Positions 53,223-63,020 of a stretch of 64,000 bases of DNA are shown piece by piece. Position 1 is the stretch's first letter, and each line of letters begins with the position of its first letter. The notes under the pieces were generated by a model. The model did no database searches. It was not told where the DNA came from and saw nothing but the letters and a program-made list of their open reading frames with translations. This DNA comes from JANYHF01 sp031367715. Its GTDB lineage: Bacteria > Pseudomonadota > Alphaproteobacteria > Rhizobiales > Hyphomicrobiaceae. The position numbers and the translations under genes were made by a program. Where the stretch lies: positions 4,641 to 68,640 of the forward strand of contig JANLQJ010000084.1 of assembly GCA_031367715.1 (NCBI GenBank), written 5' to 3'.

Positions 53223-55346
53223 ATGACCTTTGCCGAGCGGGCGCAGCGCTGGCGCTATAATCTTGTGCCAGATCATCTGATCGGCGAGATCCTGACCAAG
53301 CGGTGGGCCGACAATGCCATACCGTTTCTGGCGTTGCTGGCCACGGTCATCGGTTTCGGCACCGCCATCCCCGGTTTCTTCAAGCCCAACGCGCTGGTTG
53401 AATCGACACGGCAGCTTGGCGAGTTTTCCATTGTCGTCACGGGCCTGACGATTGTCATGCTGGCCGGCGGCATTGACCTCTCGGTCGGATCGATCTTCGC
53501 CCTCGCAACCTTTTCGGCCGTCTCGACGGTTTTCATCTTTGGGTTGCCGGTTTGGCTCGGCTTCCTGGCCGCCATCGCCACCGGCGCGCTGTTTGGTGCG
53601 GTGAACGGCTATCTCATCGGCTTCATGCGGTTGCGTGCGTTCCTGACAACGCTCGTCACCTTCATCATCGGGCGAGCGTTGTTCGATATCCTGGTGGTGA
53701 ACTTCGCGGCACTGGTGCAACTGTCGGATGTAAAGTCCAACCTTTGGGATTTTATTGGCGACGGCAAGATCCTCGGGCTGTCGATTAGCGTCATCGTCGC
53801 GGTTGTCATTGCCATCGTCGCCCATATCGCCATCACGCGCTCGCGACCGGGCTGGCACATCCTGGCCGTCGGCGGTTCGCGGCGTTCGGCGCACAATGCC
53901 GGCATCCGGGTGCGCCAGACCGTGTTTCTGTCCTACGTCATCTCGGGTGTCTGCTCGGGGTTGGCCGGCTTCCTGATCGCCTGCCGGCTCAGCGGGGCGG
54001 GACCGGGCACCGGCCTCAACCTCGAGATCCTTGCACTGACGGCGGCTGTGGTTGGCGGCAACAGCCTGGGCGGCGGGCGCGGCTCGATCGCCAAGGGCCT
54101 GATGGGCGCGATCATCGTCCTCGTCATGAACAACGGCCTGATTCGGCTCGGCTTTGGTACCGGCACCAACCAGATGGTGCTCGGCCTGATGCTGGCCGCC
54201 GCCGTGACGCTGGACATCCGTTGGCTGAAGAACAGCCAAAAAGTGCTGAACGAAGTCTATGTTTCGCCGATCTATCACCGTATGGGCGAGACACAGTCGG
54301 CGCTGCCGGACGGCGGTACGGCGTATGCGCTCAATAACAAGATCTCGCGGACCCAGTCGATCGGGCTCGGAGAACTCGAGGGCCCCGAGGACGTTATCCT
54401 TGATCGCGACGATCACCTCTATTGCGGCACCCGCCACGGCGAGATCGTTCGCTTTTTCGCGCCCGACTACCAACGTTATGAAGTCTTTGCCCATACCGGC
54501 GGCTTCCCGCTCGGCCTCGCCTTCGACCGCGACGGTACGCTGCTCACCTGTGTCGGCGCCATGGGCCTCTATGCCATTTCCAAAACCGGCAAGGTCAGGC
54601 AACTTTCCGCCGAGACGGCACGGTCCCTGACTTCGATCGTTGATGATGCGCGCTTGCGCGACCCAAACGATCTCGACGTCGGACCCGACGGAAAGATCTA
54701 TTTCACCGATTCAACCACCCGCTATGATGCCCATGATTGGGCGCTGGATTCCATCGAAGGCCGGCCAACCGGTCGGCTGCTGGTTTATGATCCGGCTAGC
54801 AGCAAGACCAAGACGCTGCTGGAAAACTACCGCTACGCCAATGGTGTGTGCTTGGCCCACGACGGCAAGTCGCTGTTCTTTGCCGAGAGTTGGGCCTGCC
54901 GCGTGCATCGCTATTGGATCGACGGCCCCAAGGCCGGAACGGCGGAATGTGTCATCAAGGATATGCCGGGCTATCCCGACAACATCAATCGCGCCTCGGA
55001 CGGCAGCTATTGGATGGCCTGGCTGGGCATGCGCACGCCCAGCTTCGATCTCGCCCTGCGCCACCCCGGATTTCGCAAGCGCATGACGCGCCGTCTGCCG
55101 GCGGACGATTGGCTGTTTCCCAATATCAATACCGGCGGCGTGGTCAAGTTCGATGACAGCGGCCGCATCATCGAAACGCTCGGCGACATGACCGGCGTCA
55201 GCCATCCGATGGTGACGTCGATGCGCGAGCACAAAGGATATCTCTATGTCGGCGGCATCCTGAACAACCGTATCGGCCGCTACAAGATACCTGGCGCCGA
55301 TGCAACCTGGACCGGCCCGACCTCCTATTGGGGGCAGAAGGCATGA
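53223..55346 (+). CDS. Ribose-type permease fused to an SMP-30/strictosidine-synthase-like domain
   Basis: A single 707-residue frame. Residues about 1-335 are a complete RbsC-type permease (TGLTIVMLAGGIDLSVGSIFAL, GLNLEILALTAAVVGGNSLGGGRGSIAKGLMGAIIVLVMNNGL). After a linker, residues about 365-700 form a six-bladed beta-propeller of the SMP-30/gluconolactonase type: GPEDVILDRDDHLYCGTRHGEIVRF, LRDPNDLDVGPDGKIYFTDST, YANGVCLAHDGKSLFFAESWACRVHRYWIDG, GYPDNINRASDGSYWMAWLG. The frame has no internal stop at the junction. Start ATG 53223 is chosen; an in-frame ATG at 53178 is possible. It couples transport to a lactonase-like or ligand-binding domain. Confidence 0.88.
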   Translation: MTFAERAQRWRYNLVPDHLIGEILTKRWADNAIPFLALLATVIGFGTAIPGFFKPNALVESTRQLGEFSIVVTGLTIVMLAGGIDLSVGSIFALATFSAVSTVFIFGLPVWLGFLAAIATGALFGAVNGYLIGFMRLRAFLTTLVTFIIGRALFDILVVNFAALVQLSDVKSNLWDFIGDGKILGLSISVIVAVVIAIVAHIAITRSRPGWHILAVGGSRRSAHNAGIRVRQTVFLSYVISGVCSGLAGFLIACRLSGAGPGTGLNLEILALTAAVVGGNSLGGGRGSIAKGLMGAIIVLVMNNGLIRLGFGTGTNQMVLGLMLAAAVTLDIRWLKNSQKVLNEVYVSPIYHRMGETQSALPDGGTAYALNNKISRTQSIGLGELEGPEDVILDRDDHLYCGTRHGEIVRFFAPDYQRYEVFAHTGGFPLGLAFDRDGTLLTCVGAMGLYAISKTGKVRQLSAETARSLTSIVDDARLRDPNDLDVGPDGKIYFTDSTTRYDAHDWALDSIEGRPTGRLLVYDPASSKTKTLLENYRYANGVCLAHDGKSLFFAESWACRVHRYWIDGPKAGTAECVIKDMPGYPDNINRASDGSYWMAWLGMRTPSFDLALRHPGFRKRMTRRLPADDWLFPNINTGGVVKFDDSGRIIETLGDMTGVSHPMVTSMREHKGYLYVGGILNNRIGRYKIPGADATWTGPTSYWGQKA

Positions 55347-56389
55347 TGCTCGATCCGGTGCTGGAGCTGTTTCGCGGCAAGGCGGTGACGATCCCGCCCA
55401 TGGATGGCGCCTTCCGGTCGAACCTCGCGCTTGAGGAGGCCGCAGTTCTGGCGACCTGCGCGGCGCCGGACAATCTGGTGGTGAGTGGCGGAGGGCCGCG
55501 CTATTCTAGCGGCGCGAATGTGCTGGCACTTGATGGCAACACGGTGGTTGCCGGTTTCGATGCCCCCATCACGGCGCTGGCCGCATCACACGATGGCACG
55601 CTCGCCGTAGCGCTGGAGACCGGCCGGATAGTCATCCGTCAGGACCGCGCGGCGCTCATCGATGGCTTCAAATGCCCGGTTGCCATGGCGTTCGACGGCC
55701 CGAACGATCTCTACGTCTGCAACGGATCGGATGTGTGCGCGCCATCGCATTGGGTCTCCGACCTCATGCACAAGGGCGCCTCCGGATCACTCTGGCACGT
55801 CTCGCTGTCAAACGGCCAGCGCACCTGCCTCGCCCGCGGTCTGGCCTTTCCCTACGGCCTCGTCATCGACACAGCGAATGATCGCATTGTCGTTTCCGAA
55901 AGCTGGAGGCACCGGCTGATTGCCATTCCAACGCAAGGCGGCGCGCCTGTGCCGGTGTTCGCCAAACTGCCCGGCTATCCGGCGCGGCTCTCGGCACGTC
56001 CTGCGGGCGGCTATCTCCTCTCCCTGTTCGCGCCGCGCAATCGCCTGATCGAGTTCGTGCTGCAGGAGGACGCCTACCGCGCCGATATGATGCGCGAGAT
56101 CGACCCCCGCCACTGGATTGCTCCCGCGCTGTCGGCCAGCCGCAGTTTTCTCGAACCGCTGCAATCGGGAGGTGTGCGCAGCATGGGTATCCACAAGCCG
56201 TGGTCGCCGTCGCGGTCTTACGGCCTGATCGCCGAACTCGATGCGGATTTTCAGCCGACGTCAAGTCACCACAGCCGAGCCAACGGCCAACGCCACGGCA
56301 TCACCAGCGCGATCGATCATGCGGGTCGGATCGTCGCCACGTCCAAGGGCAGCGATGCGGTTCTCGCAATGCGGATGGGAAGACACTGA
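55343..56389 (+). CDS. SMP-30/strictosidine-synthase-like beta-propeller protein
   Basis: A 348-residue soluble protein without signal peptide. Propeller motifs are CPVAMAFDGPNDLYVCNGSD, ARGLAFPYGLVIDTANDRIVVSESWRHRLIAI, LPGYPARLSARPAGGYLLSLFAPRN and GITSAIDHAGRIVATSKGSDAVL. The conserved acidic and Asn metal-binding positions of true lactonases are only partly evident, so it may be a lactonase or a binding protein. It starts at ATG 55343, overlapping the stop of the fused permease, and is therefore translated with it. Likely paralogous in fold to the propeller part of its neighbour. Confidence 0.78.
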   Translation: MMLDPVLELFRGKAVTIPPMDGAFRSNLALEEAAVLATCAAPDNLVVSGGGPRYSSGANVLALDGNTVVAGFDAPITALAASHDGTLAVALETGRIVIRQDRAALIDGFKCPVAMAFDGPNDLYVCNGSDVCAPSHWVSDLMHKGASGSLWHVSLSNGQRTCLARGLAFPYGLVIDTANDRIVVSESWRHRLIAIPTQGGAPVPVFAKLPGYPARLSARPAGGYLLSLFAPRNRLIEFVLQEDAYRADMMREIDPRHWIAPALSASRSFLEPLQSGGVRSMGIHKPWSPSRSYGLIAELDADFQPTSSHHSRANGQRHGITSAIDHAGRIVATSKGSDAVLAMRMGRH

Positions 56390-56422
56390 TGTTCTGTTTT
56401 CCGCGCAGACAGCTTTCCCCCT

Positions 56423-56544
56423 CGTCATCCCAGCGCAGGCCGGGATCCGTCGATGCCGCGGACAAGGTACGATGGCCCGCCTCGCATGGCCTCGCGCGGC
56501 ACCAACCGGAAGTTGGACGGCTCCCGACCCGCGCCGGGATGACG
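56423..56544. repeat. Intergenic inverted repeat, CGTCATCCC type
   Basis: CGTCATCCCAGCGCAGGCCG starting at 56423 and a reverse-complementary block at 56521-56544 (ending GCCGGGATGACG) match at about 19 of 24 positions around a loop of roughly 75 bp. A CGTCATCCC...GGGATGACG palindrome of this type is widely scattered in many bacterial genomes. It fills the 194-bp gap between the propeller gene and the ATPase gene. Confidence 0.65.
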
Positions 56545-56583
56545 AATGTTGGGTTGGTCGATTGGGTTGAGAGGGGCTGATCC

Positions 56584-58083
<1,500 letters not shown>

Positions 58084-58086
58084 CGG

Positions 58087-58491
58087 CTATACCATGAATT
58101 CCTTGTCGACCGGGATCTGCAGCGCCGTCACCAGGCCGTTGGTTTGCATGGCCATGCCAATCACGGCCAACAGCTCCCCGTACTGAGCATCTGTCATGCC
58201 CTTGGCGCGCGCGGCCGCAGTGTGCGAGTGAATACAGTAGGAGCAGCCGTTCACCGTCGACACGGCGACATAGATCAGCTCCTTGGTCAACGGATCGAGC
58301 GCGCCATCCTTGGCCATCACGATCTTGAGGCTCGCCCAGGTACGCTCCAGTTGGCCCACATCATTGCACAAACCGCGCCAGAAATTGTTGACGAAGTCCG
58401 CCTTCCGCATCGCGCGGATATCAGCAAACACCGCCTTGGTGCGCGGGTTGGCCTCGACTTCTGCGTCGGTCCATAGTTTCACTGTTGCCAT
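58087..58491 (-). CDS. Carboxymuconolactone decarboxylase/AhpD-like protein
   Basis: A 134-residue all-helical protein with the redox motif CSYCIHSH (C-x2-C followed by H, about residues 83-90) and the block GALDPLTKELIYVAVSTVNGCSYCIHSHTAAARAKGMTDAQYGELLAVIGMA. These features fit AhpD-like peroxidase or disulfide-reducing CMD proteins more than true decarboxylases. It is on the opposite strand, between the RbsA-type ATPase and the reductase gene, divergent from the latter. Confidence 0.88.
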   Translation of the reverse strand: MATVKLWTDAEVEANPRTKAVFADIRAMRKADFVNNFWRGLCNDVGQLERTWASLKIVMAKDGALDPLTKELIYVAVSTVNGCSYCIHSHTAAARAKGMTDAQYGELLAVIGMAMQTNGLVTALQIPVDKEFMV

Positions 58492-58559
58492 GATCGATCC
58501 TCGTGGTGCGATTGAGGATAGCGTAGGCCAATTCGATATCGGCAGGGAAGGGCAAGCAG

Positions 58560-59477
58560 ATGGTAACCAGCGACGAAACGATCGGCTTCATCGGCCTTGG
58601 CGCCATGGGGCGCGGCATGGCGGCCAATTGCGTCGCAAAGGGCTTCAAGCTGGCCGTCTACGATATCAGGCCGGAACCGGTCGAGGCGTTGGTGGGACTT
58701 GGCGCCACGGCCGGCCGCGGCGTCGCCGAGGTTGCCAAGACATGTTCGATCATCATCACTGTGTTGCCGACCGGGCGCGAGGTGAGCGAGATCGTCATGG
58801 GTGCGGACGGCATATTCGCTCATGCCAAACCAGGCTCGCTGGTGATGGACTTGTCCACCATCGATCCCGAAACCACGGACCGGCTGCATGCGGAAGGTAA
58901 AGTCAAAGGCGTCCGCACCATCGATGCCCCGATCGGTCGCCTTGCCTGGCATGCCGAACGCGGCGAGAGCCTGTTCATGGTCGGCGCCGAGCCGGCCGAT
59001 TTCGAGCGCGCAAAACCGCTGCTCGAAGCCATGGGCACAACCATCCATCATTGCGGGGCGGGCGGCACCGGCACGCGCACCAAGCTCGTGAACAACTACC
59101 TCGCCATTATTCTGTGCCAGCTCAACGCCGAGGCGCTGGCCCTGTCGCAGCGCTTCGGGCTCGATCTGGCCAAGACGCTCGATGTTATCCATGGTACGAC
59201 GGCAACCAACGGGCAGTTGAAAATCAACTGGCCGAACAAGGTGCTGGCTGGCGACACCTCGCCCGGTTTTACCATCGACCTTGCGCACAAGGACCTGTCC
59301 CTGATCATCAGCGCCGCCAACGCCGCCCGTGTCCCGCTGCCGGTCGCAGCCGCCGCCCGCGAGATGTTCTCAACCGCGCGCGCCCGCGGCATGGGAGGCG
59401 AGGATTTCTCGGCCATGGGCGACCTGATGTGCGATCTGATCCAAGCGGAACGGCCGCGGCTTGACCGGAAATTATGA
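58560..59477 (+). CDS. Beta-hydroxyacid dehydrogenase, sulfolactaldehyde-reductase (YihU)-like
   Basis: A 305-residue NAD(P)-dependent enzyme of the 3-hydroxyisobutyrate dehydrogenase superfamily. The cofactor loop is IGFIGLGAMGRGMA, the substrate loop DLSTIDPETTD then DAPIGRLAWHAERG, and the catalytic Lys is in TRTKLVNNYLAI. The block INWPNKVLAGDTSPGFTIDLAHKDLSLI closely resembles E. coli YihU, as does DAPIGR (DVPVGR there), so the substrate may be a short semialdehyde such as sulfolactaldehyde or succinic semialdehyde. GGGAAG at 58545-58550 precedes the ATG. It follows the ribose-type importer on the same strand, across the opposed AhpD-like gene. Confidence 0.85.
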   Translation: MVTSDETIGFIGLGAMGRGMAANCVAKGFKLAVYDIRPEPVEALVGLGATAGRGVAEVAKTCSIIITVLPTGREVSEIVMGADGIFAHAKPGSLVMDLSTIDPETTDRLHAEGKVKGVRTIDAPIGRLAWHAERGESLFMVGAEPADFERAKPLLEAMGTTIHHCGAGGTGTRTKLVNNYLAIILCQLNAEALALSQRFGLDLAKTLDVIHGTTATNGQLKINWPNKVLAGDTSPGFTIDLAHKDLSLIISAANAARVPLPVAAAAREMFSTARARGMGGEDFSAMGDLMCDLIQAERPRLDRKL

Positions 59478-59644
59478 CGACGTCTCTGAGAGTTGATTGG
59501 CGAGGCTGGGTCGACTGCTGCAGCGCAATGCAACGCCGGGTTGAGCCACCGGCAAACCGAGGGTACCAATCGAGGTGGCCCAAGGCAGTCGTCGTTGATC
59601 GAAACTCAAACAAAGCGCGAAATGCCATGGCAGCCGCTGGCGCA

Positions 59645-60376
59645 TCATTCGCTTGGGGCAAACCCCGCGAATATGCCGTGGTAGGTTTTGCCACGCGGCG
59701 GGGCGTAGCCACCGATCTTCGACGTCTTCAGACCGAGGCTGACCAGGCCTTCACACAGCTTTACCGCCGCCGCCGTGCCATCGACAACGGGAATGCCGTG
59801 CTCTCGCGACAGCGATTTGGCAAGGTCGGCCATGCCGGCACAGCCAAGCACGATGGCTTCGGCCCGGTCGCACTTGATGGCCTCTTGGATCTCGGCAGAA
59901 ATCTTGACGCGTGCATTCGATCCAGGCTTTTCCAGATCGAGGACAGGCACTTCGCTGGCACGCACGCGGGCGCAACGGCTGGCAAGCCCGTACTTGCGGA
60001 GGTTGTGCTCGATGGCGGGCACGGAGCGCGACAGGGTCGTCACGACACTGAACTTTCCGGCAATCAGCGAGGCCATGTGAAAGGCGGCCTCGCCGATACC
60101 GATGACGGGGGCATCGACACAGCAGCGGGCGGCATCGAGGCCGGTATCGTCGAAGCAGGCTATGATATAGGCGTCGCGGTCACGCGCCTTGCCCATTTCA
60201 GCGAGCAGTCCGGGGACGGAAAAAGCCTCGTCGAAATAGCCTTCGATGCTGACGGGGCCGAAGTCCGGGTTGACCGCCTCGATCTCGGTGCCGGGCGCCG
60301 CCACGGCGCGCGCAGCCGCGCCGATCTTGCGGGTCATGGAAGCGGTGGTGTTCGGATTGACGATCAGGATGCGCAT
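59645..60376 (-). CDS. Hydantoin/Asp-Glu racemase family protein
   Basis: A 243-residue protein beginning MRILIVNPNTTASMTRKIGAAA, the signature start of the hydantoin racemase branch. The two catalytic cysteines lie in IIACFDDTGLDAAR (about residue 73) and AIVLGCAGMADL (about 184), with VIGIGEAAFHMASLIAGKFSVVTTL between. Such enzymes epimerise hydantoins or related five-membered cyclic ureides, or decarboxylate arylmalonates. It lies downstream of LivHMGF on the same strand, separated by the palindrome at 60440-60515. Confidence 0.88.
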   Translation of the reverse strand: MRILIVNPNTTASMTRKIGAAARAVAAPGTEIEAVNPDFGPVSIEGYFDEAFSVPGLLAEMGKARDRDAYIIACFDDTGLDAARCCVDAPVIGIGEAAFHMASLIAGKFSVVTTLSRSVPAIEHNLRKYGLASRCARVRASEVPVLDLEKPGSNARVKISAEIQEAIKCDRAEAIVLGCAGMADLAKSLSREHGIPVVDGTAAAVKLCEGLVSLGLKTSKIGGYAPPRGKTYHGIFAGFAPSE

Positions 60377-60439
60377 GAGGCGGTGGCTCCAGGCCAGACT
60401 GTGATCACCTAAAGTGGCAATCGATTGCATGCTTCGAGG

Positions 60440-60515
60440 CGTAGGGGCGCTCCGCAGTGCGCCCGTCGGGCAGCGAGCAAGCTGGTAGACGGGCGCACTG
60501 CGGTGCGCCCCTACG
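60440..60515. repeat. 28-bp inverted repeat, TAGGGGCGC family
   Basis: The arm at 60440-60467 (CGTAGGGGCGCTCCGCAGTG...) and the arm at 60488-60515 are reverse complements with one mismatch, spaced by 20 bp. Another copy of the arm is at 63954-63982. The right arm ends at the base before the livF stop codon complement, so it can act as the 3' hairpin of the livHMGF transcript. Confidence 0.75.
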
Positions 60516-61238
60516 CTAGAGTTCGCCGCCGAGATAGAGGCGTTTGACGCGCTCGTCGGTGACCAATTCGGAGGACTTGCCGCTCAACGCAACCGATCCC
60601 GTGGCCAGCGCGAAAGCGCGGTTGGAAATGCGCAGCGCCATGCGCGAATTCTGCTCGACCAGCAGTACGCTGACTTGTCCGTCACGGTTGATGGCGACGA
60701 TCGAGCGCGCGATGTCCTGCACCAGTTTCGGCGCGATGCCGAGCGAGGGTTCGTCCAGCAGCAGCAGGCGCGGGCGGGTCATCAGGGCACGGCCGATCAC
60801 CAGCATCTGCTGTTCGCCGCCGCTCATGGTGCCGGCGGCTTGCGAGTAACGCTCTTTCAGGCGCGGAAAGCGGGTGAGGACGCTTTCCAGGCTTTGCGCG
60901 ATGGCTGCCTTGTCGTTGTGGATGAAGGCTCCCATCATGAGATTGTCCTTCACCGACATGAACGGGAAGACGTGGCGGCCTTCGGGCACCATGACGATGC
61001 CGAGTTTTACGATTTCGTCTGGGGCCAAGCCATCGATGCGCTTACCGTCGAAATGGATCTCTCCGGTCTTGATTTTCCGCAAGCCTGTGATGGCGCGCAG
61101 GATCGAGGACTTGCCGGCGCCATTGGCCCCGATCAATGCAACGGTTTCGCCTTGCGTGACGTCCAGCGACACGCCTTTCAGGGCATAGACCTGGTCATAG
61201 TAGAGTTCGACGTTCTTGACGGTCAGTACAGCGCTCAT
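60516..61238 (-). CDS. livF: Branched-chain-amino-acid-type ABC transporter ATPase LivF
   Basis: A 240-residue ATPase with Walker A GANGAGKSSILRAI, Q-loop region VMVPEGRHVFPFMSVKDNLMMGA (the PEGRxxFxxxxVxxNL block typical of LivF), signature MSGGEQQMLVIGRAL, Walker B LLLLDEPSLGIAPKLVQDI and VLLVEQN. ATG 61238 is preferred to a GTG two codons upstream. It ends the livHMGF run. Liv-type systems import hydrophobic amino acids but also urea, amides and aromatic acids. The binding protein (LivJ/K) is not in the window. Confidence 0.93.
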   Translation of the reverse strand: MSAVLTVKNVELYYDQVYALKGVSLDVTQGETVALIGANGAGKSSILRAITGLRKIKTGEIHFDGKRIDGLAPDEIVKLGIVMVPEGRHVFPFMSVKDNLMMGAFIHNDKAAIAQSLESVLTRFPRLKERYSQAAGTMSGGEQQMLVIGRALMTRPRLLLLDEPSLGIAPKLVQDIARSIVAINRDGQVSVLLVEQNSRMALRISNRAFALATGSVALSGKSSELVTDERVKRLYLGGEL

Positions 61239-61240
61239 CG

Positions 61241-62029
61241 TCACAATCCGATCGAGGTGTCTTCGCTGCCCAGATAGGCCTCGATGACTTTGTCATTGCG
61301 CTGAATTTCGGCTGGCGTGCCCTCGGCGATCTTGACGCCGAAATTCAGCACCACCACGCGATCGGAAATTTTCATCACGGCCGGCATGTCGTGCTCCACC
61401 AGCACCACCGTGACGCCGCGGTCGCGCACGCGGCTGACCATCCGCACCGCGCGGTTGGTTTCGTCGTGGTTCATGCCGGCGAAGGGCTCGTCCAGCAGCA
61501 GCAGTTTTGGATTGGTGGCGAGCCCGATGCCGATGCCGAGCGCGCGCAGGTGGCCATGCGGCAGGCTGCTGGCCAGTTTGTCGCGCTGTTCGGTGAGGCC
61601 GAGGAAATCGATGATCTCATCGGCCGAGCGGCCGAACTCGGCCTCGTCGCCGCGCGCGATCCGGCTGCCGAAATAGAAACCGGTAAGACCCGACTTGGAG
61701 CGCAAGTGATGCGCGATGACGATATTGTCGCGCACCGTCATGGCCTTGAAGACGGTGGTTTCCTGGAACGTGCGCACCACGCCTTTGCGCGCAACGATGT
61801 GCGGTGACAGGCCAGAGATGCGCTGGCCCTGGAACCGCACTTCGCCCCCACTGGGATGCAGGAACGAGGCGATCAGCTTGAACAACGTCGACTTGCCGGC
61901 GCCATTCGGGCCGATCACGGAGAGGATCTGCTTCTCGGCGACGGTGAACGACACGTCGTTGACGGCGACCAGCCCGCCAAAGCGCCGCGTGATGCCCTTG
62001 ACCTCAAGGATGGCCGCGCCCGCGCTCAT
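61241..62029 (-). CDS. livG: Branched-chain-amino-acid-type ABC transporter ATPase LivG
   Basis: A 262-residue ATPase with Walker A GPNGAGKSTLFKLI, VVRTFQETTVFKAMTVRDNIVIAHH (Q-loop), LPHGHLRALGIGIGLATNPKLLLLDEPFAGMNHDET (a signature replaced by LPHGHLR, then Walker B with the LivG-type MN) and VLVEHDMPAVMKISDRVVVLNFGVKIAEG. It overlaps livM by 4 bp and ends 2 bp before livF. Confidence 0.93.
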   Translation of the reverse strand: MSAGAAILEVKGITRRFGGLVAVNDVSFTVAEKQILSVIGPNGAGKSTLFKLIASFLHPSGGEVRFQGQRISGLSPHIVARKGVVRTFQETTVFKAMTVRDNIVIAHHLRSKSGLTGFYFGSRIARGDEAEFGRSADEIIDFLGLTEQRDKLASSLPHGHLRALGIGIGLATNPKLLLLDEPFAGMNHDETNRAVRMVSRVRDRGVTVVLVEHDMPAVMKISDRVVVLNFGVKIAEGTPAEIQRNDKVIEAYLGSEDTSIGL

Positions 62030-63009
62030 GACTTCTTGCCCGCGAAAGGATTGAGGCTGAGCAATCCGTTGGGTAGCACCAGCATGAAAATGATCAGCAG
62101 GCTGGAGAAAATCAGGAGCTGGAACTGGCCGGTCTGGAACAACAGGTCCCAGCCGAAATAGAGCAGGAAGGTGCCGATGATCGGGCCGAATACATAGCCG
62201 AGCCCGCCCAGGAAGCAGTTCAGCATGAAATTGACGCTGTCGGTGACCGTGAAACTGGACGGATAGATCGATTGCGCGATGCCGACGAAGATGGCGCCGC
62301 TGAGGCCGCCGAGGAACGACGAGATGGCATAGGCGATGACACGCAGCAGCGTGATGTTGACGCCGATGGAGGAGGCCAGTTCCTCATTCTGCTGCAGCGA
62401 CTGGCAGAGTTTTCCGATGCGTGAGTGGACCAGCCGGTACATGGCGCCAAAGCACAGGCACATCAGGAACATCGAGAGATAATAGAAGGCGAGGTTCGGC
62501 GTCTTCAGCGTGGCGAAGTCAGGGACGAGGTTGAAGCCACCGATGCCGAGCGGCCCCGGCAGCGGTATGCTCACCATGCCCTTGGCGCCGTTGGTGATGG
62601 GTAGCGCAAGCGCGCTGAGCCGCGTGACTTCGGTGAGGACCAGCGTGACCATGGCGAAATAAACGCCGCGCAGCCGCAGGATCGGCAGGCCGATCAGTAC
62701 GCTGATGGCGGCGCAGAACAGGCCCGCCAGTGGCAGCGTCAGCCAGAACGAAACGCCATAGGTGACGACCAGGATGGCCGAGACGTAGCCGCCCATCAGG
62801 GCGTAGGCGCCCTGTCCGATGTTGATGCGGCCGATGTAGAAGGTGAGCCAGACGCCGGCGCTGGCGATCGAGAGCAGCGCCACGGAAGTCAGGGTGTAAT
62901 AGAGATCGTGGCGGCCGGTGGCCGCGATCCCCCAGGGGATGACGACGAACACGCCGAGCAGGAAAGCGGCCAGGATCGCCAGTTGCGTGGTCTTCTGGGT
63001 ACTGCTCAT
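62026..63009 (-). CDS. livM: Branched-chain-amino-acid-type ABC transporter permease LivM
   Basis: A 327-residue permease with about nine helices. Family blocks are GVWLTFYIGRINIGQGAYALMGGYVSA, GLPILRLRGVYFAMVTLVLTEV, SSFLGGLSGAIFVGIAQSIYPSSFTVTDSVNFMLNCFLGGLGYVFGPIIGTFLL and the closing LVLPNGLLSL. The start MSSTQKTTQ has a G-rich Shine-Dalgarno (GGGGGG, minus strand) upstream; the frame is open seven codons further. Confidence 0.92.
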   Translation of the reverse strand: MSSTQKTTQLAILAAFLLGVFVVIPWGIAATGRHDLYYTLTSVALLSIASAGVWLTFYIGRINIGQGAYALMGGYVSAILVVTYGVSFWLTLPLAGLFCAAISVLIGLPILRLRGVYFAMVTLVLTEVTRLSALALPITNGAKGMVSIPLPGPLGIGGFNLVPDFATLKTPNLAFYYLSMFLMCLCFGAMYRLVHSRIGKLCQSLQQNEELASSIGVNITLLRVIAYAISSFLGGLSGAIFVGIAQSIYPSSFTVTDSVNFMLNCFLGGLGYVFGPIIGTFLLYFGWDLLFQTGQFQLLIFSSLLIIFMLVLPNGLLSLNPFAGKKS

Positions 63010-63020
63010 GTCAGCCCCCC

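Noticed and set aside
53121..54602. Minus-strand frame of 493 codons opposite the fused permease
   Set aside because: Highly charged, low-information sequence opposite a clear membrane permease.
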